From the NCBI GenBank assembly GCA_002730655.1, contig PCAT01000042.1, forward strand, positions 1-14,916: a DNA stretch of 14,916 nt, read 5' to 3'. This DNA comes from Balneola sp. GTDB taxonomy: Bacteria; Bacteroidota; Rhodothermia; Balneolales; Balneolaceae. Below, one piece after another: positions 1 through 8,247 of this stretch (its first letter is position 1; every line of letters starts with the position of its first letter). The translations under genes were made by a program, and so were the position numbers. The notes beneath the pieces are model-generated. The model made no database searches. It was not told where the DNA came from and saw only the letters and a program-made list of their open reading frames with translations.

Positions 1-1267
1 CATTTTTAGCAGTTGCTTGTATGGGATCTTTTGAATCCCAAAACGATCGAAACCAAATCATCTTATCTTCATTTTTTTTCTTTAGAACATCTTCAATAGT
101 TTGTTCATGCACAATATATCGAAGCATTTCTATAGCTACATCGAGCTGTAAAAGGCTGGTAGGCATATCCTTCCAGAAGGTCTCAAAATTCAATGAGTTA
201 ATATTTTCATTATTAGATTTTAGATTTAATTTGTACCTCTTATTGTCTAGTACTCTAGTCTCTAAATCAATCAAGTAGAATTCTGAATGTATATTTTGGG
301 TACTCTCAATGAGTTGATTTTTAAGCGGCAGACTTACTCTGAATCTAGGCAGAGTAACGGTTTCTATGGTTTTTGAGGATATTACATTCTCTTGCTTTGA
401 TACTGTAGAAATAATTAAATCGAAGGTAGGTATTGAATCAAGTGAAAAAGTTGGAATTCCCATATAAGAATTTTCACTAAAGCTTATTTGGTTTGTTGAC
501 CCAACCCATTTAACAACTTTGTTTTCTTTTTGTGTGGAAAAGGTAATATTGGCCTTAGGACTCCCACTTGAGTTGTTGAAAAAAAACAGGGGTTCTTGAA
601 GCTTAGGTGGATGCAATTGTAATCCAATTTCTCTTAGAACATCTTTTGGAATATATTGTTTAAAAATAGAGTTTCTAGATTTATTGTCTCTAGTTCTGCG
701 ACGGTTGGGATTGAGTAGTTCTAATTTTTCTGAGTCGATTTGTAACCCAGTAACCGATGGACTGTCTTTTATATAATTATAATCCATGTGGATAGTATAC
801 TTATTTCTTGGTAAATATAGTGTTGTTAACACCTTAGTGATCTCATTAGGATTTAAGGTATTCTCATATTGACTCACAAAAATAGTATCCCCAATGAAAA
901 TACGCTCTGCCAATACTCTTGTATTCTCATCTTCATAGAATCCTTTGTAGATTTCTAAATTCAATTGATAGTGAGCAGTGTAGTTATTGTCATCTTGTCG
1001 TTCAAATGATAACTGATGATGTGGTATGGATAGAAGAACAGCTAATAGTGTAGAATCTTCTGTTGCTTTAATCCATTGGAAATCTACATCAAACCCTCTC
1101 TGAATTTTACTCTGAGCTAAATAGCGATAGGAGTCATTTGTTTGAGCTTTTATCTGAACCCCAATGGTAATTCCTAATAATAATACAATCAGAATTTTAG
1201 ATCCAAAACCAATTTGTGTACTAAGTCTTTTTTGGGTGTTATGACTACTTGGTTTACTCGTATTCAT
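1..1267 (-). CDS. GWxTD domain-family secreted protein, C-terminus cut by window edge
   Basis: An uninterrupted reading frame of 422 codons runs from an ATG at 1267 leftwards off the edge of the window. The N-terminus has a basic and polar stretch of about 23 residues, then a hydrophobic core (KILIVLLLGITIGV, about 24-37) and a likely signal peptidase I site after IKA at residue 41. The body is beta-rich, without catalytic motifs I recognise. The last visible residues (about 401-422) contain MIWFRSFWDSKDP, which resembles the FWxxRDPTPGTxxNE signature of GWxTD-domain proteins. These are secreted or periplasmic proteins of unknown function, common in Bacteroidota, Balneolota and Rhodothermota. 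The GWxTD motif itself would lie outside the window. The gene follows icd by 22 bases on the same strand, so co-transcription is possible. Coding status is firm; the family name rests on one motif. Confidence 0.8.
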   Translation of the reverse strand, partial: MNTSKPSSHNTQKRLSTQIGFGSKILIVLLLGITIGVQIKAQTNDSYRYLAQSKIQRGFDVDFQWIKATEDSTLLAVLLSIPHHQLSFERQDDNNYTAHYQLNLEIYKGFYEDENTRVLAERIFIGDTIFVSQYENTLNPNEITKVLTTLYLPRNKYTIHMDYNYIKDSPSVTGLQIDSEKLELLNPNRRRTRDNKSRNSIFKQYIPKDVLREIGLQLHPPKLQEPLFFFNNSSGSPKANITFSTQKENKVVKWVGSTNQISFSENSYMGIPTFSLDSIPTFDLIISTVSKQENVISSKTIETVTLPRFRVSLPLKNQLIESTQNIHSEFYLIDLETRVLDNKRYKLNLKSNNENINSLNFETFWKDMPTSLLQLDVAIEMLRYIVHEQTIEDVLKKKNEDKMIWFRSFWDSKDPIQATAKN

Positions 1268-1289
1268 CTGTGTTTCTAATAAAAAACCG

Positions 1290-3527
1290 TTATTGTATTC
1301 CAATTTTATCAAGTATAGAATTAAATGTGCTGCTTGGACGCATGACTACATCTAAAACGCTTTTTTCCATAAAATAGTACCCTGTTATGTTTTGTTTTTG
1401 ACCTTGAACATTAATCAATTCAGAAATGATTGTTTCTTCATTATCCTTCAACTCTTTATGTATTTCAGTAAACATAGTAGCTAGTGCGATGTCCGTTTGT
1501 TGTTGAGCCAATTCTTCGATCCAATACATGGCTAGATAAAAGTGACTACCGCGATTGTCAATGCCGCCCAATTTACGAGTTGGAGACTTATTTTCACGAA
1601 GGAAAGTACTATTGGCTTTCTGCAAAGCCTCAGATAATATTGATGCACGTTTATTTGAAAAGGTTTTGGCTAGGTGGGCTAATGATTCTGCTAAAGCCAA
1701 AAACTCACCCAATGAGTCCCAACGTAGATAATTTTCCTTTTTAAACTGTTGAACATGCTTTGGCGCAGATCCACCCGCGCCGGTTTCAAATAAACCACCG
1801 CCGTTCATAAGAGGGACAATAGATAACATTTTAGCGCTTGTTCCTAATTCTAAAATCGGGAAGAGATCGGTAAGATAATCCCTTAGCACATTTCCTGTGA
1901 CAGAAATAGTATCTAGACCTTGCCGGAGTCTTTTTAAAGTATATAATGTGGCCTCACTCGGTGACAATATGCGTAGGTCAAGTTCTGCTGTATCGTGTTC
2001 TTTGAGATAAGTTAGCACTTTATTGATTAATTGGCGGTCATGTGCACGAGCTTCATTTAACCAGAACACTGCTGGTGTATTAAAGTCTTTAGATCGATTT
2101 ACGGCTAACTGCACCCAGTTCTGGATGGCAGCATCTTTTACTAAACAAGCTCTCCAAATATCCCCTTTTTCTACTTGGTGCTCCATCATCACCTGACCAT
2201 TATCTGTGACTATACGAACAGTGCCAGCTCTGTGAATTTCGAAGGTTTTGTCATGAGATCCATATTCTTCGGCTTTCTGGGCCATTAATCCAATATTTGG
2301 CACACTACCCATTGTGGATGGGCTAAAGGCACCATGCTGTTTGCAATCCTCAATAACTTCCTGGTAAACCGACGCATAGCTACTGTCCGGGATAACCGCT
2401 ATGGTATCTTTTGTTTCACCATTCTTATCCCACATTTTTCCAGATGTGCGAATCATTGCAGGCATTGATGCATCTATAATTACGTCACTGGGAACATGAA
2501 GATTGGTAATGCCCCTATCAGAATCAACCATAGCCACTTCAGGGCCATTCTCAAGAGTTTTTTCAATCGCTGTTTGAAGTGTGGCTTGTTCGTTTTTTGA
2601 AAGTTCATTTAAGTTATCAAATAAATCTCCTAATCCATTGTTGGAGTTATAATTAATTTTTTCAATTAGTTGGGGATATTGTTCATATACTTCACTGAAA
2701 AAGACCTCGACCGCATGACCAAAAATGATAGGATCTGAAACCTTCATCATTGTGGCTTTCATGTGAATAGAGAACAAAACATTTTGTTCTTTTGCTTTTT
2801 GAATTTGCTCCTTCAAAAACGCTCTAAGAGCCTTGACACTCATAAAAGTACCGTCTAGTATATCACCTTTTTGAATAGGGGTTCGGGATTTTAATACTGT
2901 AACCTCCATGTCTTCATCGATATGTTCTATTCTGAAATTACCATCCTCCAATACCGTTACGGATTTTTCATTATGAGCAAAATCCTGGCCGGCCATAGTG
3001 GCAATAGTAGTTTTTGAATCTGGAGACCAATCACCCATACTGTGAGGATTGTTCTTAGCATATTCTTTCACTGATTTGGGTGCTCGTCTGTCGGAATTAC
3101 CTTCTCTTAATACCGGATTAACAGCGCTACCTTTAACCCGGTCATATCTATTTTTGATATCAATTTCTCTTGGTGTATTAGCAGTGGTCGGATAGTCTGG
3201 TAGTGCAAATCCAGCTTTTTGAAGCTCTTTTACGGTTGCGACGAGCTGAGGGATTGACGCGCTAATATTTGGTAGCTTTATAATATTAGCCTCAGGTTTT
3301 TTTGCCAGTTCTCCCAACTCAAATAAATCATCACTTACTGCTTGTTCTTTTGTGAGAAATTCAGGGAATTGAGATAACACCCTAGCGGCTAAGGAGATGT
3401 CTCGAACTTCAAGTTCTACCTTTGCTGCCCGAGTAATGGCCTCTATTATTGGTAAAAAAGAGTGTGTGGCTAAAGCGGGTGCTTCGTCAGTGTAGGTGTA
3501 AATAATTTTTTCTTTGGTGGTTGCCAT
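1290..3527 (-). CDS. icd: NADP-dependent isocitrate dehydrogenase, monomeric type
   Basis: Oxidatively decarboxylates isocitrate to 2-oxoglutarate with NADP+ in the cytosolic TCA cycle. The 745-residue length fits the monomeric IDH class (about 740 residues) and not the roughly 415-residue dimeric class. The N-terminus IIYTYTDEAPALATHSFLPI is typical of the family. The segment NPVLREGNSDRRAP (about residues 137-150) carries the isocitrate-binding serine and arginines. Further conserved blocks include LFSIHMKATMMKVSDPIIFG and the late GGGLFETGAGGSAPKHVQQF. I chose the ATG at 3527, giving MATTKEK, because it matches the family N-terminus. A TTG at 3533 would add only two residues, and no strong Shine-Dalgarno site precedes either. 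The gene is divergent from the histidine kinase and lies upstream of the GWxTD gene. Confidence 0.97.
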   Translation of the reverse strand: MATTKEKIIYTYTDEAPALATHSFLPIIEAITRAAKVELEVRDISLAARVLSQFPEFLTKEQAVSDDLFELGELAKKPEANIIKLPNISASIPQLVATVKELQKAGFALPDYPTTANTPREIDIKNRYDRVKGSAVNPVLREGNSDRRAPKSVKEYAKNNPHSMGDWSPDSKTTIATMAGQDFAHNEKSVTVLEDGNFRIEHIDEDMEVTVLKSRTPIQKGDILDGTFMSVKALRAFLKEQIQKAKEQNVLFSIHMKATMMKVSDPIIFGHAVEVFFSEVYEQYPQLIEKINYNSNNGLGDLFDNLNELSKNEQATLQTAIEKTLENGPEVAMVDSDRGITNLHVPSDVIIDASMPAMIRTSGKMWDKNGETKDTIAVIPDSSYASVYQEVIEDCKQHGAFSPSTMGSVPNIGLMAQKAEEYGSHDKTFEIHRAGTVRIVTDNGQVMMEHQVEKGDIWRACLVKDAAIQNWVQLAVNRSKDFNTPAVFWLNEARAHDRQLINKVLTYLKEHDTAELDLRILSPSEATLYTLKRLRQGLDTISVTGNVLRDYLTDLFPILELGTSAKMLSIVPLMNGGGLFETGAGGSAPKHVQQFKKENYLRWDSLGEFLALAESLAHLAKTFSNKRASILSEALQKANSTFLRENKSPTRKLGGIDNRGSHFYLAMYWIEELAQQQTDIALATMFTEIHKELKDNEETIISELINVQGQKQNITGYYFMEKSVLDVVMRPSSTFNSILDKIGIQ

Positions 3528-3599
3528 GCTCAACGGGGATTTTATAGGAAGCCAACGCGTGCTATTGGCCTTATTTAATGTTGGTTTAGTTATGAATAG

Positions 3600-3633
3600 A
3601 AAATAGGAAAACTACCTATGGATTTCCTATTTT
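3600..3633. repeat. Perfect 11-bp inverted repeat in the icd / histidine kinase spacer
   Basis: The left arm AAAATAGGAAA (3600-3610) is exactly complementary to the right arm TTTCCTATTTT (3623-3633) across a 12-base spacer. It lies about mid-way between two divergent genes, so it is not the natural end of any gene and is better explained as an operator or a 5' leader hairpin. The spacer contains ACCTAT, which could pair alternatively with ATAGG in the left arm. No run of T follows on either strand, which argues against a factor-independent terminator. The repeat is visible directly; its function is inferred. Confidence 0.5.
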
Positions 3634-3701
3634 ACATTGTAATAAAAAAGAGAACATCGTAAAAGTTACTCGGCTACACAATTAGGTTCTAACACATTTC
3701 A

Positions 3702-4574
3702 GTGAACGAATTACATCCATTACTCGCAGCGTTAGTTGAGGAATTAATCACTAATCAGCCTCTGGAACTAGCTCATTCAATAGTGCCTTCAAATGGTGCT
3801 GAGGGTCAAGTCCACAAAAAAACCAAGCAGCTTCTCTATCAAGTCAACGCACACTTAACTTATGATCATTTTGTGAGTTCAGTGCTTGAACATGAGCTAA
3901 GAACACCCTTAACTGGGATAGTGAGTACTATACAGCTTCTTAAATCTCAGCTGGATGCACAAGCAACCTTAGAGCCGGATAAGCTCCAAATATGGTGCGA
4001 TAGATTAGAAAAATTAAGTAATCGTATGGAGTTCTTACTAGAGAATATGAAGGAATTGCATAACAGAGATTATTCATCCGAGTCCTCGGGTAGGCAAATT
4101 AGGAAATTGTCTAAATGGTTTGAAAATGAAAGAAAGAGTCTTGGTGAGTTGATAAAACAATCACAAAATTTAGAATTAGAGATTCAGATGCTAGATGAGT
4201 CTTTTGAGTATGAAACAGATTATCAACTACTCAGTATCATATTAGGTACCTTAGTTGAGAATGCGTCTAAATACTCACCTGATAATAGTAAAATCGCATT
4301 GTTTTTAGAACAGAGTCAAAATACACTTAAAATAAAGGTGATAGATAGAGGGATAGGTTTAGGGACTAATTCATCTGTAAACTTAATAAAAGCATTTGAG
4401 CGTGGGGAAGATGTGGAGCATATTAAAGGAAGTGGGCTTGGTTTAAGTATAGCGCATGCTGCTGCTCAAAGGATTCACGCACAAATCATGCTTTATAACA
4501 ATGAGGATGTGACAGGAACTACCGCTGAAGTTATACTTTCTAATAAAGGGATATGTCAAAAGACACTATTTTAG
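3702..4574 (+). CDS. Soluble sensor-less histidine kinase
   Basis: A 290-residue histidine kinase core. The H-box is HELRTPL with the phospho-accepting His at residue 64, followed by a dimerisation helical region to about 120. The HATPase_c domain covers about 170-285, with the N-box LVENASKYSPD (Asn187), the G1 box DRGIGLG (215-221) and the G2 box GSGLGLS (243-249). No transmembrane segment or signal peptide is visible. The N-terminal 55 residues are too short for a PAS or GAF domain, so the input is probably a partner protein. The start is GTG at 3702; an in-frame stop at 3690-3692 leaves little room for an earlier one. The end overlaps the response regulator by 22 bases, indicating coupled translation. 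Kinase identity is secure; the signal and pathway are unknown. Confidence 0.92.
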   Translation: MNELHPLLAALVEELITNQPLELAHSIVPSNGAEGQVHKKTKQLLYQVNAHLTYDHFVSSVLEHELRTPLTGIVSTIQLLKSQLDAQATLEPDKLQIWCDRLEKLSNRMEFLLENMKELHNRDYSSESSGRQIRKLSKWFENERKSLGELIKQSQNLELEIQMLDESFEYETDYQLLSIILGTLVENASKYSPDNSKIALFLEQSQNTLKIKVIDRGIGLGTNSSVNLIKAFERGEDVEHIKGSGLGLSIAHAAAQRIHAQIMLYNNEDVTGTTAEVILSNKGICQKTLF

Positions 4575-4936
4575 TTGTTGAAGATGATCAATTACTCCAA
4601 GAAGTGATTGAAGAAATCCTTCAGTTACATGAAATTAAGGTAAAAACGGTAGGTAGTACTACAGAGGCTGATGACTGGCTTGAATCCCATATACCAGACA
4701 TCATTATTTGTGATTTATTTTTGACTACAGTATCGGGTATCCAATGGCTCAATAAGGTTTCCGATCGTTTAATTAAAAGTAATAGCTCAGTTATACTGCT
4801 GAGCGCCGATCATCAACGTACTGATGAGATGCTCAAGGGTGGCCCAATTCATCCTTTGGTTAAGTATCAGCTTAAAAAACCCTTTAAAAATGATGAGCTG
4901 ATTTGGTTAATTTTTCAGCTGCAAGCAAATATGTAG
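4553..4936 (+). CDS. Single-domain response regulator (receiver only)
   Basis: The 127 residues form one CheY-like receiver domain with nothing after it. Visible key residues are the acidic pair Asp11-Asp12 (VVEDD), the phospho-acceptor Asp54 (IICDLF), the conserved switch Ser84 (ILLSAD) and the Lys109-Pro110 pair (KKPF). The ATG at 4553 lies inside the 3' end of the kinase gene, preceded by the purine-rich AAAGGG, so the two are almost certainly a cognate pair. With no DNA-binding or enzymatic output domain, it probably acts by protein-protein contact or as a step in a phosphorelay. The target cannot be read from this window. Confidence 0.92.
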   Translation: MSKDTILVVEDDQLLQEVIEEILQLHEIKVKTVGSTTEADDWLESHIPDIIICDLFLTTVSGIQWLNKVSDRLIKSNSSVILLSADHQRTDEMLKGGPIHPLVKYQLKKPFKNDELIWLIFQLQANM

Positions 4937-5104
4937 TTTTTCAGAATCGATTTGCTACCTTGTAATTACTACATTTATGTATGAATTAGATGTATCTCAA
5001 GTGTCAAAGAACATAGCTCAAAGTAATAGGCGTTGCTTTTATGCTAAAGCTGAAATTTGATCCTGTATTCGGTATTATTGAGCAAGAAATAAAAGGTATA
5101 TTCT

Positions 5105-5314
5105 ATGATGAAACCCATGTTTGGTCATCGACCAAAACCCAAACAGTTCGATTTACCGTTGAGATATTATAATCCAGAAGAGGATGAAAAAGAAAACCGG
5201 AAAAAGCGCATAAAATTTAAGTCATATAATCGTGTGCAGCCAAAACAATTCGTTCGTGTATTCTTTTTGTTCATACTATTATCATTAGTTGTTTATCTTA
5301 TTGGTGTGTTATGA
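5105..5314 (+). CDS. Small single-pass membrane protein coupled to mutL
   Basis: Encodes 69 residues. The first two thirds are very charged and include DLPLRYYNPEEDEKENRKKR (about 17-36). The C-terminal 20 residues (FVRVFFLFILLSLVVYLIGV) form one transmembrane helix, predicting a cytosolic, basic N-terminal tail anchored by its C-terminus. The stop codon overlaps the mutL start in an ATGA, and an AAAAGG lies about 9 bases before the start; both support real translation. From memory, small proteins with a PRYY-type motif occur near mutL in Bacteroidota genomes, sometimes mislabelled as a riboflavin synthase subunit; I could not verify this here. No function is known to me. Confidence 0.75.
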   Translation: MMKPMFGHRPKPKQFDLPLRYYNPEEDEKENRKKRIKFKSYNRVQPKQFVRVFFLFILLSLVVYLIGVL

Positions 5315-7131
5315 CAAGGGCGAAAGAACCAGAGAGTTGCATTCGCCTATTACCCGACACCATTATTGATAAAATTGCAGCTGGTGAGGCCATAGAACGT
5401 CCGGCTTCGGTAGTTAAGGAGCTACTGGATAATTCTATTGATGCTGGGGCTGACCATATTGAATTAATCATCGAACAGTCTGGTAGGACCTTGATTCAAG
5501 TAATAGATAATGGGTGTGGAATGAGTGAGATTGATCTAGAAAGATGTTTTATTAGGCATGCTACCTCAAAAATTCAAGCTCTAGATGATTTATTTGCCAT
5601 CCGCACAATGGGATTTAGAGGAGAAGCTATGTCCTCTATTTCATCGATATCTCAAGTGGAAGCAAAATCCAAGTTGCATGATCATGATGCTGGATGGATG
5701 CTGCGATTGCATGGTGGTGAACTGAAGCAAAAAAGCCCAGTCGCCTCAAAGAAGGGTACTCAAATTACTGTTCGTAATTTGTTTTTTAATGTACCTGCAC
5801 GTAGACAGTTTTTAAAAACAGATGCCACTGAATTCCGGCATATATTAAAAACAGTGCAACATGCTGCGATTAGCCATTCTGAAATTGCTTTTACCTTCAT
5901 ATCGGACGCGGATACAGTATATCAACTGCCTTCGCAATCTTTAAATGAACGTATTGTGAGTATGTTTGGTAAGCGATATAAAGCTAGTTTAATCCCCTTT
6001 AATGAACAAACCAGCTACGTTTCTGTGCATGGAATTGCGGGCGATCCGAAATTGAGTAAAAAATCGCGAGGAGAACAGTTTTTATTTGTAAATGGTCGGC
6101 CTTTCCAGCATCGCTATCTCATGCATGTATTACTGAGTTTGTATGATAATTGGACGCATGCCAATGAGTATCCTTTTTTTATTCTATTTATTGAAATAGA
6201 GCCTGACAAAATAGATATAAATGTTCATCCCGCAAAATCAGAAATAAAATTTGAAGACGAGCGATCCGTGATACAGTTAGGCGTTTCTGTAATGAAGAGA
6301 GCTCTAAACGAATACCTTCATGTTCCGGTAATCCCTATTGAGTCAACATCAGAGGATGCAGGATTTAATCCTAAACAAAGCCAAGAGATTGTTGATGAGC
6401 AGTATCCATTTGAGGTAAAAGCTGAGGGGTTAAGCTTTTTGAAAGCAAACAATCCAGTTAATATACTAAGCGGTCAAGGTGGTGAAATAGCTCGTCAACT
6501 ATATGCAAATAAGCCATGGGAGCAAAGAATTCAGACTACCATGGTAGAAGATGATGGAGATCGTTTTACTAATGGTTTTTATTGGCAGTTACATGCTAGT
6601 TATATCGTCACTCAAACGCGTACTGGCTTGTGCTTAATTGATCAATATTATGCACATAAACGAATTTTATTTGAAAAAACACTTAAAGCAGCTGATCTAG
6701 CACTTCCAAGCACCCAGCAATTACTTTTCTCACAGCAAATAGACCTATCGGCGAGTGATTATACATTACTTAAAGAGATACACCCACTCATCCAAAAAAT
6801 TGGTTTTTCAGTTAGTTTGTTAAGCGGTTATTCTATTTTGATTGATGGAGTTCCCTCTGATATCGCCAAAGGAGATGAGGCAGGTATGATTAACGATGTG
6901 CTGCAAACGTACCGTGAACTTGATAAAGTAGTTAGTTTTGATGCTAGAGAGCGTTTAGCGTTAGCGTTTGCTACAAGGGCGGCTGTACAGAAAGGACGTA
7001 AATTAAAACATGAGCAAATGGAAGCATTGGTAGATGAATTATTTGCTTGTGATGAACCCTATTATGACCCTCTTAAAAATCCAACAATTTTATTCATGTC
7101 ATTAAGTGAAATTCAAAAGAGATTCCGTTAA
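5311..7131 (+). CDS. mutL: DNA mismatch repair protein MutL with degenerate endonuclease site
   Basis: Links mismatch recognition by MutS to downstream strand removal. The 606-residue protein has an intact N-terminal GHKL ATPase: ELLDNSIDAGA (Glu37, Asn41), DNGCGM (66-71), GFRGEAMSSI (101-110) and the NLFFNVPARRQFL block (156-168). The C-terminal dimerisation domain covers about 420-606. The metal-binding motif DQHAxxExxxxE reads DQYYAHKRILFE here (444-455), the ACxxA motif reads ATRAA (554-558), and CPHGRP reads DPLKNP (586-591). The residues needed for nicking are therefore missing, although the fold appears present. The start overlaps the small membrane-protein gene by 4 bases and the stop overlaps the next gene by 1 base (TAATG), so the three genes are probably translated from one message. 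Confidence 0.97.
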   Translation: MTRAKEPESCIRLLPDTIIDKIAAGEAIERPASVVKELLDNSIDAGADHIELIIEQSGRTLIQVIDNGCGMSEIDLERCFIRHATSKIQALDDLFAIRTMGFRGEAMSSISSISQVEAKSKLHDHDAGWMLRLHGGELKQKSPVASKKGTQITVRNLFFNVPARRQFLKTDATEFRHILKTVQHAAISHSEIAFTFISDADTVYQLPSQSLNERIVSMFGKRYKASLIPFNEQTSYVSVHGIAGDPKLSKKSRGEQFLFVNGRPFQHRYLMHVLLSLYDNWTHANEYPFFILFIEIEPDKIDINVHPAKSEIKFEDERSVIQLGVSVMKRALNEYLHVPVIPIESTSEDAGFNPKQSQEIVDEQYPFEVKAEGLSFLKANNPVNILSGQGGEIARQLYANKPWEQRIQTTMVEDDGDRFTNGFYWQLHASYIVTQTRTGLCLIDQYYAHKRILFEKTLKAADLALPSTQQLLFSQQIDLSASDYTLLKEIHPLIQKIGFSVSLLSGYSILIDGVPSDIAKGDEAGMINDVLQTYRELDKVVSFDARERLALAFATRAAVQKGRKLKHEQMEALVDELFACDEPYYDPLKNPTILFMSLSEIQKRFR

Positions 7132-8243
7132 TGAATGTTTTAGCAGTTGAGCCATATTATAGCGGATCCCATAAAGCTTTTCTTAAAGGCCTAGCAAGGC
7201 ATTCTACTCATAACATTATACCTGTAAAACTTAATTTTAGAGGATGGAAATGGCGCATGCATGGGGATTCTGTGACACTTGCTGAAATGACAAAGAATAT
7301 TCCTGATGAAATTGATCTATTACTGTGCAGTAGTATGATGAATCTGCCTGCTTTTATTGCCTTAACTAATCCTAGATTTGCGCATACAGCAAAGATCATG
7401 TATATGCATGATAATCAGTTTACGCGACCTATTCCAAGCGGCGAGCAGCGTGATATGACCTACTGCTACATTAATTACCTGAGTATGTTGGTTGCTAATA
7501 AATTAATTTTTTCGTCGCAGTTTCACTTGGAGGATTTACTGCAAGCTCTCCCAGGATTTTTAAATCACTTCCCAGGTGACAAACATCATCTAACTGTAGA
7601 TGAAATACGTGCTAAAAGCGTAGTTATGTATCCTGGTTTAGATCTTAGTTATTTTAATAGCCACCCAGATACCCGAAAAGAAAATAAACGTCCAGTAATC
7701 GTGTGGAATCAGCAATGGCAATTTGATCGTAATCCTGCTATGTTTTTTAGGGTGCTCAACAGATTAAATGATATCGATTTAGCTTTTGACCTAATTTTAG
7801 CTGGGGATACTAAGCATGACAAACCAGAAGAGTTTACAAAAGCTTGGCAACGATTTGGAAATCAAATTCGTCATTTTGGCTATGTGGATAATAAAGAGAG
7901 TTATAGTAAATTACTGCACTGTGGTGACATTGTTATTTCTACTGCGAGTTACGAGTTTTTCTGCGTCTCAATTATGGAAGCTATCTACTGCGGATGCCAT
8001 CCATTAGTACCCTCAACCCTTCATTACCCAGAACTTATACCTGAGAGTCTTCATAATCCATTATTACATTCAAAGATATTATATGAAGACGAAGATCAGT
8101 TATTTTATTTATTAAAAAACTTATTAACTAATCAAACTAAACCATTGCCCAAAAATAGCTTACAATCGATAAATAGGCATTTAGACTGGAAGGTTAGATC
8201 ACGTGATTTTGATGCCCTTTTCGAAGAAGTAGTTAATATTTAG
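7131..8243 (+). CDS. DUF3524 glycosyltransferase, tRNA-queuosine mannosyltransferase-like
   Basis: The 370-residue protein matches the DUF3524 / GTDC1 family, whose vertebrate member QTMAN adds mannose to queuosine in the anticodon of tRNA-Asp. Visible signatures are the N-terminal LAVEPYYSGSHKAFL, the GWKWRMHG block (38-45), MHDNQFTRP (92-100) and, in the C-terminal GT-B half, the nucleotide-sugar region EFFCVSIMEAIYCG with an E-x7-E pair (Glu275, Glu283). No signal peptide or membrane segment is seen, so it should act in the cytosol. Its start overlaps the mutL stop by one base. Family membership is clear; that the bacterial enzyme uses Q-tRNA and GDP-mannose is inferred from the animal homologue. 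No queuosine-synthesis gene lies in the window. Confidence 0.85.
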   Translation: MNVLAVEPYYSGSHKAFLKGLARHSTHNIIPVKLNFRGWKWRMHGDSVTLAEMTKNIPDEIDLLLCSSMMNLPAFIALTNPRFAHTAKIMYMHDNQFTRPIPSGEQRDMTYCYINYLSMLVANKLIFSSQFHLEDLLQALPGFLNHFPGDKHHLTVDEIRAKSVVMYPGLDLSYFNSHPDTRKENKRPVIVWNQQWQFDRNPAMFFRVLNRLNDIDLAFDLILAGDTKHDKPEEFTKAWQRFGNQIRHFGYVDNKESYSKLLHCGDIVISTASYEFFCVSIMEAIYCGCHPLVPSTLHYPELIPESLHNPLLHSKILYEDEDQLFYLLKNLLTNQTKPLPKNSLQSINRHLDWKVRSRDFDALFEEVVNI

Positions 8244-8247
8244 CCTA

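Noticed and set aside
21..278. An 85-codon plus-strand ORF at the left edge.
   Set aside because: It is opposite the long open GWxTD-family frame, which has a signal peptide and family motif. The residue composition of the plus-strand ORF looks like antisense.
4924..4956. Inverted repeat AGCAAAT / ATTTGCT across the response regulator stop, considered as a terminator.
   Set aside because: The loop is 19 bases, the stem is 7 bp and AT-rich, and no T run follows, so it does not resemble a terminator.
5041..5172. A 43-codon ORF (MLKLKFDPVFG...) just before and overlapping the small membrane-protein gene in another frame.
   Set aside because: No ribosome-binding site stands out, and it ends inside the better-supported 69-residue gene. 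It is most likely chance.
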